Shown here: one piece after another, positions 19,037 to 27,222 of the stretch
Layout: the number at the start of each line of letters is the position of its first letter
Numbering within the stretch: position 1 is the first letter of the stretch
NCBI GenBank assembly: GCA_041395205.1
Contig: JAWLAZ010000003.1
Span: 62,001 to 126,000, forward strand
Source: JAHEFU01 sp041395205
GTDB lineage: Bacteria; 4484-113; JAFGCY01
Length of the DNA: 64,000 nucleotides
Direction of reading: 5' to 3'
The notes under the pieces: model-generated
What the model saw: the letters and a program-made list of their open reading frames with translations, nothing else
The model's database searches: none
Told to the model about the DNA's origin: nothing
Translations under genes and position numbers: made by a program

Positions 19037-19549
19037 ATGAGAGTGTTCCTGACACTGCTGGCCCTGCTTTGCTGCATGGCCGTCAATGCCATTGCGGCGG
19101 AGGAGAATCACATGAGCGATGAAGCTGCATCGATGCATGCACATATCACCGAAAACGGCTACTACCTGCACACCTCAGTCAGCACGGATTTCGCCACCAC
19201 CGTGGAGAATGTGCGTGCGGCTCTGAAGGAGGAAGGCTTCGGCGTGCTTACGGAGATTGACTTCTCCGCCACGATGAAGGCCAAGCTCGACAAGGACACC
19301 CCGCCCTGCCTGATCCTCGGCGCCTGCAACCCGCCCTTCGCCTGGCAGGTCTTCGAGAGCGAGCCCTGGATCGGGGTGGAGATGCCCTGCAACGTCGTCG
19401 TGCGTCAGCTCGAGGATGGCAGCGTCGAGGTGGCCATGAAGAACCCCGCGATGCTGGTCGAGGCCACTGGCAATGACGAGCTGGGTGATGTCGGTGCGGA
19501 GCTGACTGCCCGCGTCGTCAGGGTGCTGGAGAACGTTTCACACCAGTAG
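19037..19549 (+). CDS. Exported DUF302 protein
   Basis: A 170-residue protein with a signal peptide (MRVFLTLLALLCCMAVNAIAA) and a DUF302 domain over most of the mature part, recognised by the TVENVRAALKEEGFGVLTEI region, the ILGACNPPFAW motif and IGVEMPCNVVVRQ. DUF302 proteins are small alpha/beta proteins of unknown function, often found with metal- or sulfur-related genes. The ATG at 19037 was chosen because it opens the signal peptide and GGGAGG lies about 10 nt upstream; the frame is open to 18953. It is divergent from the propeller lipoprotein and convergent with feoB. Confidence 0.82.
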   Translation: MRVFLTLLALLCCMAVNAIAAEENHMSDEAASMHAHITENGYYLHTSVSTDFATTVENVRAALKEEGFGVLTEIDFSATMKAKLDKDTPPCLILGACNPPFAWQVFESEPWIGVEMPCNVVVRQLEDGSVEVAMKNPAMLVEATGNDELGDVGAELTARVVRVLENVSHQ

Positions 19550-19578
19550 AACTGGAAGGCCCAACCAAGATTCAACAG

Positions 19579-19614
19579 GCCGGAGCCCTGAGGGGTTCCG
19601 GCTTCTGCTTTTCT
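19579..19614 (+). terminator. Intrinsic terminator after the DUF302 gene
   Basis: Stem GCCGGA/TCCGGC continued by CCC/GGG around a short loop, followed by a T-rich tract. It separates the DUF302 gene from the convergent feo operon. Confidence 0.75.
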
Positions 19615-19624
19615 TGTCCTGCGC

Positions 19625-19807
19625 TCAGTGATCGTCGAGACTGGCCAGACGCTTGTCCAGCAGCTCCTGCGTATTGCAGGAACGGCAGGCGCTGCCACAG
19701 CCTGTTTCTGGCTTGCGGCACAGTCCCAGCAACTGCCGGAGCAGCTGAAATGCCGCCAGACCCACGATCAGAATGGTGATCACCCACTGGATTGTCAGTT
19801 CACTCAT
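19625..19807 (-). CDS. FeoB-associated Cys-rich membrane protein
   Basis: A 60-residue protein with one membrane helix (about residues 5-28) and a cysteine-rich tail (CRKPETGCGSACRSC). It is the last gene of the feo operon, and its ATG overlaps the feoB stop as ATGA. Small one-helix, Cys-rich proteins in this position are a known FeoB partner family thought to replace FeoC. Its role in ferrous iron uptake is inferred from that context. The frame is open upstream, but that longer reading lies inside feoB. Confidence 0.75.
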   Translation of the reverse strand: MSELTIQWVITILIVGLAAFQLLRQLLGLCRKPETGCGSACRSCNTQELLDKRLASLDDH

Positions 19808-22023
19808 GCCAGCCCCGGCCAGATCCGGATACCGATCTGGTAGAACAGCATGCAGCTTACATAGGCCAGCAGGGTCATGTAGCCAACCATCACAGCCGGC
19901 CACTTCCAGCTGTTGGTCTCGCGCTTGACAACCGCCACGGTGCCCATGCACTGGCAGGCGAGGATGAAGAAGATGATGATGTTCAGGGCCACGAGCGGGC
20001 TGTAGACGCGCTCACCACTGGCGTGCTTCTCATTGCGCATGGCGTCCATCAGGCTCACGCTCGTTTCATCAGCTTCACCGACGTTGTAGACGATCGCCAT
20101 CGTGCTGACGAAGACCTCGCGTGCCGCGAAGCTGGCCAGAAGGCCGATGCCGATCTTCCAGTCAAAGCCGAGCGGCCTGATCACCGGTTCAATCGCCTGG
20201 CCGAGCTTGCCGGCAATGCTGCCGCGCAGCATCTCACCGGACTGCAGGCTGTCGATCTCCTCCATCCGCAGTTCGAGCTGCTCGCCGCTGAGCATTGATT
20301 CCGCTGCGCTGCGCTGGGCATCATACTTGGCCTGCAGGCTGTTGTCATGCGGGAAGTAGGCGATGAACCAGAGGATGATGTTGATTGCCAGAATGATTGT
20401 CCCGGCCTGGGTCACGAACATCCTGCCGCGTTCCCAGACGGAATTGAGCACCGTCTTCCAGCTCGGGATGCGATAGGGTGGCAGCTCGATGATGAAGGGC
20501 TGCTGGCGGCCCTTGAGCACAGTCATGCGGAATGTCCGGGCCACGAGCAGAGCGGCGCAGATGCTGAACACGTATGCTCCCAGCAGCACGAAGCCCTGGG
20601 CTGTGAAGCCTGCGAACAGCGGCGTGGCCGGGATCAGCGCGCCGATCATCAGCGCATAGACCGGCAGGCGTGCACTGCAGCTGGTGAGCGGGACGGCCAT
20701 GATCGTTGCCAGGCGGGTGCGTGGATCACTGATGTTGCGCGTTGACATGATGGCGGGGATCGCACAGGCGAAGCCGCTGAGCATCGGGATGAAGGCATGG
20801 CCCGTCAGTCCGAAGCGCCGCATGTGGCGGTTCATCACGAAGGCCGCACGCGCGAGGTAACCGCTGTCTTCCATCAGCACGATGAACAGGAACAGCAGCA
20901 GGATCTGCGGCAGGAAGATCAGCACGGCGCCCACCCCGCTGATGATGCCGTCCGTCAGCAGGTCACGCAGCGGGCCGGGGCTCATTGATCCCGCGACCGC
21001 CGTCGCCGCAGCCGCGGTCAGGCCGTCGATCATGTCCATGAAGGGCCCGGCCCAGGTGTAGATGCTCTGGAAGACCACGGCCATCACGAGCAGGAAGATA
21101 CCCAGGCCGAACACGGGATGTGTCAGCACCCGGTCGACGCGGTCACTGCGGCTGGGCTTGAACTTCTCCTCGGAGGCCGAGCGCGTGGATTCAATCACGC
21201 TGCGGATCCAGGCATAGCGGCCGAGGCTTTCGGACTCCACCCACTTGACTCCGGCCCACTCCAGCTCGGCCCGCAGCTTGCCAACGAGCTCCCGGATGCC
21301 CGGCAGGTCGATCATGCGGTTCGTACCCCGGCGGTCCAGCAGCAGCTCAACGGCGATCTGGCGCAGGATGCGGCGCTCCATCGGCTTATGCCTGCCGATC
21401 TCCACCGCGAGGTGCTCGATGGCATGCAGCACCTTCTCGCCGATGCTCCAGGGCAGGTCCTCACCTTCGCGGCCGACGGCCTGAAGAATACTTCGCTTGA
21501 GTTCGGTCACACCCTTGTAGGTCGGGGCCACGGTCTCAACCACCGGCCGTCCCAGGTGCTGCTCGAGGATCACGGGATCCACCGGCTGGCCCATGCTGGC
21601 AGCCTCATCGTTCATGGTCAGGGCCACCACGCCGGGCAGGCCCAGATCCAGGACCTGGGTGGCGAAGTAGAGATTGCGCTCGAGGTTGCCGGCATCCAGG
21701 CAGACCACCACGATATCCACCGGCTTCTCCGAACCCATCAGGCCCAGCAGCACATCGCGGGTGATGCGCTCCACGTCGTTCGTGGGACGCAGGCTGTAGG
21801 CACCGGGCAGGTCGATGACCTCGATGCTGTGGCCCTCGAAGCTGAACTGCCCGGACTTGCGTTCCACGGTCACGCCGGGATAGTTGGCGACCTTCTGTTT
21901 TAGTCCCGTCAGGGCATTGAATAGTGTGGTCTTGCCGGTGTTGGGATTGCCGACGAGAGCCACGCGGATGGTCTGGGTTTCCGTAGCCGGCTTGCTGCCG
22001 GGCTGATCATGACTGGTGAGCAT
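19804..22023 (-). CDS. feoB: Ferrous iron transporter FeoB
   Basis: This inner-membrane GTPase-permease imports Fe(II). The N-terminal G domain shows G1 GNPNTGKTT near residue 31 and G3 DLPGAYSL. The remainder has the FeoB gate segments (GYLARAAFVMNRHMRRFGLTG and PLTSCSARLPVY, each with its conserved cysteine or arginine) and about eight helices. The length of 739 residues is normal. It overlaps feoA upstream and the Cys-rich gene downstream by ATGA junctions, so the three are one operon. Confidence 0.96.
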   Translation of the reverse strand: MLTSHDQPGSKPATETQTIRVALVGNPNTGKTTLFNALTGLKQKVANYPGVTVERKSGQFSFEGHSIEVIDLPGAYSLRPTNDVERITRDVLLGLMGSEKPVDIVVVCLDAGNLERNLYFATQVLDLGLPGVVALTMNDEAASMGQPVDPVILEQHLGRPVVETVAPTYKGVTELKRSILQAVGREGEDLPWSIGEKVLHAIEHLAVEIGRHKPMERRILRQIAVELLLDRRGTNRMIDLPGIRELVGKLRAELEWAGVKWVESESLGRYAWIRSVIESTRSASEEKFKPSRSDRVDRVLTHPVFGLGIFLLVMAVVFQSIYTWAGPFMDMIDGLTAAAATAVAGSMSPGPLRDLLTDGIISGVGAVLIFLPQILLLFLFIVLMEDSGYLARAAFVMNRHMRRFGLTGHAFIPMLSGFACAIPAIMSTRNISDPRTRLATIMAVPLTSCSARLPVYALMIGALIPATPLFAGFTAQGFVLLGAYVFSICAALLVARTFRMTVLKGRQQPFIIELPPYRIPSWKTVLNSVWERGRMFVTQAGTIILAINIILWFIAYFPHDNSLQAKYDAQRSAAESMLSGEQLELRMEEIDSLQSGEMLRGSIAGKLGQAIEPVIRPLGFDWKIGIGLLASFAAREVFVSTMAIVYNVGEADETSVSLMDAMRNEKHASGERVYSPLVALNIIIFFILACQCMGTVAVVKRETNSWKWPAVMVGYMTLLAYVSCMLFYQIGIRIWPGLA

Positions 22024-22262
22024 CAGAGCTCTCCCTGCAGCAGACTCATGCGGCTGACCCGGATCGCGTCCGCAAGCTCTCGGTCCAGGGCGATGCGGCT
22101 GGCATTCACATGCAGCAGCATCGGGTTGGAGGACTTGATCACCTTCAGGTCCACGCCTTCAATCACGCCCAGTTCGCGCAGACGCAGCGTGCCGCTTACC
22201 TGAGAATCAATCTCAGTAATGAGCACAATATCGCCGCTCCGGCATTCACTCAGTTTCACCAT
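22023..22262 (-). CDS. feoA: Ferrous iron transport protein A
   Basis: A small SH3-like protein of 79 residues that binds FeoB and supports Fe(II) uptake. The family pattern is visible in KLSECRSGD, LRELGVIEG and HVNASRIALDRELADAIRV. The start at 22262 was chosen by family length and because a promoter (TTGATC, 18 nt, TATGCT) ends just upstream; an in-frame GTG lies three codons earlier. The frame is open to 22391, but that extension has no family similarity. Confidence 0.85.
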   Translation of the reverse strand: MVKLSECRSGDIVLITEIDSQVSGTLRLRELGVIEGVDLKVIKSSNPMLLHVNASRIALDRELADAIRVSRMSLLQGEL

Positions 22263-22580
22263 GCTATCCACAACCGCAAAAGCATAGCGCGCCGCAGAGC
22301 CGCTGATCAATGCTTGATACTCAAGTGTCATTAAACGGGAATAACAATCCGGTACGTGCACGTGTTCCTGGTATTCCTGAAGTGTTCCCAATGTTTCCGG
22401 GCTATCGACCGCATTTTATTCAAAAGGGAACACCCGAGGTGGACAGTTGGTCTGTATAAGCGGTTGAAGCAGCTTGCAATTGCCGCACTCAAGAGGCACT
22501 GGTGGCACTGTTTCCCTATTTTGGGTAGCTAGTGTTGCTTTTGTATACCTGCCCGCTCTGCCATAATCTGGGCAGTTGAA
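22263..22580. other. Divergent regulatory gap between feoA and the MocR gene
   Basis: This 318-nt gap holds the feoA promoter on the minus strand. On the plus strand a CATAAT box (22562-22567) lies 13 nt before the MocR-type start, with TTGTAT 15 nt upstream of the box. Nothing else convincing is seen. Confidence 0.4.
22281..22310 (-). promoter_or_regulatory. Predicted promoter of the feoAB operon
   Basis: On the minus strand TTGATC (22305-22310) and TATGCT (22281-22286) are separated by 18 nt and end about 18 nt before the feoA start. I do not see a clear Fur box. Confidence 0.45.
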
Positions 22581-24116
22581 ATGAATTTAAGCATTGACAA
22601 GGACAGTCGGGAACCGGTCTACGAACAGATCCGGAGACAGGTCACTGATCTGGTTAACGATGGCCTGCTGGCCGCGGGACAGAAGATTCCCAGCGTACGC
22701 GACCTGGCCAGGCAGCTTGGTGTATCCGTGAAGACGGTGTACAGCGCCTACGAGGCACTTGCTGCCGAGAAGATCATCGAGACCAGGCATGGGAGCGGTA
22801 CCTACATCACCGAGCATCCGGAAGTGGTCAGCGGGCAGAATCTGCGTACCCGCGAGGAAATGGGCGGCAACCTGGAAGAGCTGCCGCCGATGCGCTGGGA
22901 GCCGTATTTCCTGCAAAGTGGCTTTTTTGTAATGCCACCGTACCGCGAAAAGAACCAGAAGCTGATCAGGATGAGTCTGGGTTCACCCGATCCTGCCTTG
23001 TTTCCCTTCGACAAGATCAAGCAGGTTGCCACAACCATGCTCTGGTATCCGAAGGAGTTCTTCTTTGACATCGGTCACCCGCAGGGATATCAACCCCTGG
23101 TGGAATTTCTTGAAAAGGAAATGGCACTAGAGGGAGTCCCGATGGCTGAAGGTGAGAATGACATCATTCTCACCGGTGGCTTCCAGCGCGCGTTGACACT
23201 TGTGCTTGACCGCATCCTCAAACCCGGTCAGATGGTCGCAGTTGAGTCCCCGACTTACAGCGGAATCATGAACCTGCTGATGTCAAAGGAGATTGGCTAT
23301 GTATCCATTCCCATGGACAAGCATGGAATGGATACGGACTATCTGGCTGGCGTGCTCAACCAGGGCGAAGTACGGGCGATCATCACGATTCCGACTTATC
23401 ACAACCCGACGGGTATAACAATGTCGAAGGCCAGGCGCGAGCATCTGTTGCGGCTGGCAGCCCGGCATCGTGTGCCGATCATTGAAGACGACTGGGGACG
23501 GCAGCTGAGATACGAAGGCAAGGCTTCTCCGCCACTAAAGGCCATAGATACCGGAGGCTATGTAATCCACATCGGGACATTCAGTAAGTGCTTCCTGCCC
23601 GGCCTGCGAATTGGCTGGGTGACCTGTCCGGCCCCGCTCAGTGTTTCGATTGTCAGGGCCAAGGCTGGATCTGATTCAGGAGATAGCTTCTTCAGCCAGG
23701 CACTGCTTCATGAAATCATCGTCAAGGGACATTTCAGCCGACATCTGCGAAAAACCATCCGCGAATACAAGAAAAGGCGTGACGCAATGTGTGCGGCACT
23801 GGCTGCCAATCTTCCTGAAGGCTGCAGTTTCCAGAAACCAGCTGGCGGGTTCTATGTCTGGGTGGAGATGCCAGCTGCCATCAAATCCCTGCCGCTGTTG
23901 ACCCTTGCCAGAAATGCAGGAGTGGAATTCCTGCCGTCAAGTTACTGCATGCCGGATAGAAAGGATGGATCCGCCCTGCGGCTGTCATTCAGCAGGACAT
24001 CAGTTGAAGAAATAGAGGAAGGCGTGGGGATCCTCTGCCGGGTGATCCGGGATTGCATTGCCAATCCGGATCTGCTCAGCGGGGGAGCGCATTCCTATGA
24101 GGATCTGTACAAATGA
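22581..24116 (+). CDS. MocR-type GntR/aminotransferase regulator
   Basis: A 511-residue fusion. The N-terminal GntR winged helix (REPVYEQIRRQVTDLV, IPSVRDLARQLGVS, RHGSGTYI) is followed by a class I aminotransferase domain with PTYHNPTG, IIEDDW and the PLP-lysine motif TFSKCFLPGLRIGW. MocR regulators sense PLP or amino compounds and control vitamin B6, GABA, taurine or cell-wall genes. The linker between domains is long (about 60 residues). It overlaps the next gene by ATGA, so regulator and lipoprotein are co-translated. A true aminotransferase role is less likely given the DNA-binding domain. Confidence 0.9.
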   Translation: MNLSIDKDSREPVYEQIRRQVTDLVNDGLLAAGQKIPSVRDLARQLGVSVKTVYSAYEALAAEKIIETRHGSGTYITEHPEVVSGQNLRTREEMGGNLEELPPMRWEPYFLQSGFFVMPPYREKNQKLIRMSLGSPDPALFPFDKIKQVATTMLWYPKEFFFDIGHPQGYQPLVEFLEKEMALEGVPMAEGENDIILTGGFQRALTLVLDRILKPGQMVAVESPTYSGIMNLLMSKEIGYVSIPMDKHGMDTDYLAGVLNQGEVRAIITIPTYHNPTGITMSKARREHLLRLAARHRVPIIEDDWGRQLRYEGKASPPLKAIDTGGYVIHIGTFSKCFLPGLRIGWVTCPAPLSVSIVRAKAGSDSGDSFFSQALLHEIIVKGHFSRHLRKTIREYKKRRDAMCAALAANLPEGCSFQKPAGGFYVWVEMPAAIKSLPLLTLARNAGVEFLPSSYCMPDRKDGSALRLSFSRTSVEEIEEGVGILCRVIRDCIANPDLLSGGAHSYEDLYK

Positions 24117-26119
24117 GGCTGAAATACATCATCACGATTGTGGGAGTGCTGCTGGCCCTGGCAGCCTGCCGCGGTTCCGGACCGGAACTGCAGCGGCAGA
24201 CGGTTTCCGCGCAGGCACTTTACGGCTCTGTATTGACGGGCCTGACCATTGAGGAAACAGCAGGCATCGTAACCGTGCATGCGGATGCCGTTCCCGAGTC
24301 CGGCATGTTTGCCCTGCTCGCGTGTTCCACAGCCGGGGGGCTGGAACAACTGACGGGCAATGAGAATGACAACCTGCTGTTCATTGCAGTCAATACCGAT
24401 GAAGGTCTGGAACTCGGCGTGGTTCCGGTTGAGGGCAATGCGGATACCGGGTTCTCCGCGAGCTTCAGACACGTCGACCGAATCACTCCCAGGAATCTCA
24501 GTCTGTTTGAAGATCCTTACAGAGTGGATGAGATCCTCGTAGTTCCTTCGCCGCTGGACGATTCCGTCAGCCTGAACTGGGTTGAGAAGAACATCGGTGA
24601 CTATGACTTCAATGGCGAGGTCAATTCCGCCGACCTGATTCCGCTGTCACTGAATCTGGGCAAGAGTGGCTTCCGCAACAGTGCGGCTGCCAACACTACG
24701 CCACTGTACTACATTGATGGCGATGAAAACAATGAGATCAACGTCGCGGACATCGTGCCGATTGCCAGGAATTTTCGCCACACAATCTCCGGTTACAACA
24801 TTCTCAGGAATGGCATTCCGGTTCTTGAGGAAGATGGTCAGACTCCGGCATTCTTCTCCAGGGAAGCTGAAAAGCCCTGGATCATCAACGATGCTCCGGT
24901 ATTCTTCCAGGTCAGTGTGCAGGGCAGTTTCGAGGACCAGTACAGTCTTCTGCCCATAGATGCGGATGGCAAGGAGCAGAATCAGTCAATTGTGTTTGAC
25001 GGAGTGGAACTGCAGAGCTACCTGCAACTCCGACCTGAACTCCTCGGCACTGGGGTCGGGCTCTTCGACCTGAACGGCGGCGGTCTGCTGTACGAGGAGT
25101 CTCTGTCCAATCCCGAATCATTCTTCTGCGTCATGCGTGTGATTGAGCCTGGGGACATTGTCAACGGTATCGGCAACCCGCCGGACATGCTGAACCCGGA
25201 TTTCTGGAACACGGTTCCCCAGAGCTTTGATGAGGGCACCCATGATCCCGGCGAGGGCTATCGCTTTGACAAGCTGAAGCGCCCGGCGGATGAGAACGGC
25301 TTCCCCACCCCGTACATGCTGGAACTGCTGTTCGCACCCACGGTGGATCTGCTCAGCGGTGAAACGCGAAGCTACAGCGGCAGCAAGGTGCCGAACAACT
25401 TCTACTACCGCATGGCCGTCCCGGTCTACATTCCTTCCGGCCACCGCACGCTGCATGCGGACCTGACACTTGACTTCGTGCCGGCAGCGGATGGGCCTGG
25501 CTACGACGTGGTGCTCTACAGCCATCAGTACCAGAGCGGTGCGGAATTTGACAACTCGGCCACGCATATTGCCCTGAGCACTCATGCTGACAATGGTGGA
25601 TATGATGCACTCGTACGGCATGTCAGCCTTGATGACTCCGGGCATCGCTACCTGGGCTCTGACTTCCAGTACAGCCCGTCCTTTGTTGACAGCAACGGTG
25701 ACGGGATCAGCGACCAGCTGCAGCGCCGCCTGATCAGCCTCGCGGATGACCAGTACTACAGCTTCAGTCCCTTCCAGCTTCAGCTGCGCGGTGAGCCACT
25801 GGGCTATGATGCGGAGAAGGGCATTTTCCAGCTTGGCAATGTCTACAGGATCATTTCCGCCGACCTTGAAGTGCTCTACGCCGCCAAGCTCAGTGTCCAG
25901 TTAACGGAGAACACGGATTTCATCTGGAAGATCCGCAATGACAACACGATTCAGGAAGTCAAGGTTTCGCCGCATCTGCTGGACGGACTTGGTGACAATG
26001 CGGAGGCAGTACTGACAATCAGCCGGTTTGATGGTCCGAATCTCAGCAAATTCGGCTTGAATCCTCTCTTCTGGGTCGATGCCCAGACAATCACACTTGA
26101 CCTCAGCAGCGCAAACTGA
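24113..26119 (+). CDS. Lipoprotein with dockerin-like module
   Basis: A 668-residue lipoprotein; MRLKYIITIVGVLLALAAC ends in a lipobox with Cys19. Residues about 155-225 hold a double EF-hand-like module (IGDYDFNGEVNSADL and DGDENNEINVADIVPI), closely similar to the one in the 16064-18919 lipoprotein. The rest has no recognised family; it is rich in beta strands and aromatic residues, and one acidic loop (DSNGDGISDQ) resembles a thrombospondin type 3 calcium repeat. The start overlaps the MocR-type gene as ATGA, and a strong terminator follows. Function unknown; probably a secreted or surface protein. Confidence 0.75.
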   Translation: MRLKYIITIVGVLLALAACRGSGPELQRQTVSAQALYGSVLTGLTIEETAGIVTVHADAVPESGMFALLACSTAGGLEQLTGNENDNLLFIAVNTDEGLELGVVPVEGNADTGFSASFRHVDRITPRNLSLFEDPYRVDEILVVPSPLDDSVSLNWVEKNIGDYDFNGEVNSADLIPLSLNLGKSGFRNSAAANTTPLYYIDGDENNEINVADIVPIARNFRHTISGYNILRNGIPVLEEDGQTPAFFSREAEKPWIINDAPVFFQVSVQGSFEDQYSLLPIDADGKEQNQSIVFDGVELQSYLQLRPELLGTGVGLFDLNGGGLLYEESLSNPESFFCVMRVIEPGDIVNGIGNPPDMLNPDFWNTVPQSFDEGTHDPGEGYRFDKLKRPADENGFPTPYMLELLFAPTVDLLSGETRSYSGSKVPNNFYYRMAVPVYIPSGHRTLHADLTLDFVPAADGPGYDVVLYSHQYQSGAEFDNSATHIALSTHADNGGYDALVRHVSLDDSGHRYLGSDFQYSPSFVDSNGDGISDQLQRRLISLADDQYYSFSPFQLQLRGEPLGYDAEKGIFQLGNVYRIISADLEVLYAAKLSVQLTENTDFIWKIRNDNTIQEVKVSPHLLDGLGDNAEAVLTISRFDGPNLSKFGLNPLFWVDAQTITLDLSSAN

Positions 26120-26143
26120 ATTCCTCAACCAACCAAAGCCCGC

Positions 26144-26184
26144 AGGGACACTTTCCGGTAACTCCGGAAGTGTCCCTGTTTTTT
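26144..26184 (+). terminator. Intrinsic terminator after the MocR/lipoprotein operon
   Basis: A long stem (AGGGACACTT paired with AAGTGTCCCT, extended by CCGG/CCGG) is followed by a run of six T at 26179-26184. Confidence 0.9.
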
Positions 26185-26238
26185 GAGCGGTGTTTTTGAT
26201 AGACTCATTTCCTTATCTGGGCCGTCGGGAGTCTGGGA

Positions 26239-27219
26239 ATGAAATTGCTTACAGTCGGCGGGGCGCTGGCAGTCACAGCACTGGCCATGGTCCTGCTGCT
26301 GCCCGGCGCGCTTCTGGGACAGGAAGAGGAAGACCAGCAGCCCCTGCTGGAATGGCAGGGCGAGAGTCCGCACTGGGAACCCGGCCAGGAGTTCAGCGCC
26401 GTAGTCGGCAGCACCTGGATCGGCACCCGCGAATGCCTGTATTGCCATGAGGAAATGAAGATGGACTTCCTCGCTACGGCTCACGCCCGTTCACTGCCCA
26501 AGGCGGAAATCAGTCTGGATCGCCAGGGCTGTGAAGCCTGCCATGGAGCCGGCGGAGGACATCAGATGCTCAGGAGCCGCGGGGCGATCTTCGCCTTTGA
26601 CTGGGAGAATTCCGAGCACGAGAACAATATCTGCCTGCGTTGCCATGAATGGCTGACCAGTACCCGCGAATGGGAGCGCACCACTCACGCCAAGGCCTCC
26701 CTGCGCTGCAGTGACTGCCATGACCCGCACCAGAGCCACGACAGTGGCCAGCGCCACCTGCTGCTGGCGGACGTCAATGAACTCTGCATCACCTGCCACA
26801 TGGTCACGGCGGATGACTTCCGCAACTTCAGCCACCATCCGCTCAAGGTGGACGCTGCCAACGAACCCGATGGCGGTGTGATGAACTGTACGGACTGCCA
26901 CGAGGTGCACCGCGGACATGGTCCGACCATGCTCAGGGAGCGCAAGGTGCGCAATCTCTGCCTGAGTTGCCACATGGACAAGGGCGGTCCCTTCAAGTTC
27001 GCTCACATGTCCGTAGACGACGCACTGGGAGAGAGCTGCATGAACTGCCACAGCGCACACGGCAGTGCCAACCCCGGGCTGACCCTGATGGACGGCCGCT
27101 CGCTCTGCCTGCAGTGCCACACTGACCGCAGTGAGCACAATGCCCCGACCACCTGCTGGACGACGGGCTGTCACCATGCGATGCATGGCAGCAACAATGA
27201 TCCCTTCCTGAGGTTCTGA
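26239..27219 (+). CDS. DmsE/MtrA-type decahaem c-type cytochrome
   Basis: A 326-residue periplasmic multihaem cytochrome. After the signal peptide come nine CXXCH motifs (CLYCH, CEACH, CLRCH, CSDCH, CITCH, CTDCH, CLSCH, CMNCH, CLQCH) and a tenth site of CX4CH form (CWTTGCH), followed by MHGSNNDP, the usual ending of DmsE-family proteins. In the porin-cytochrome complex this protein sits inside an outer-membrane barrel and carries electrons across the outer membrane. The barrel gene follows after 3 nt. No extracellular MtrC/OmcA-like cytochrome or inner-membrane quinol oxidase is adjacent, so the electron acceptor is unknown. Confidence 0.93.
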   Translation: MKLLTVGGALAVTALAMVLLLPGALLGQEEEDQQPLLEWQGESPHWEPGQEFSAVVGSTWIGTRECLYCHEEMKMDFLATAHARSLPKAEISLDRQGCEACHGAGGGHQMLRSRGAIFAFDWENSEHENNICLRCHEWLTSTREWERTTHAKASLRCSDCHDPHQSHDSGQRHLLLADVNELCITCHMVTADDFRNFSHHPLKVDAANEPDGGVMNCTDCHEVHRGHGPTMLRERKVRNLCLSCHMDKGGPFKFAHMSVDDALGESCMNCHSAHGSANPGLTLMDGRSLCLQCHTDRSEHNAPTTCWTTGCHHAMHGSNNDPFLRF

Positions 27220-27222
27220 GCC

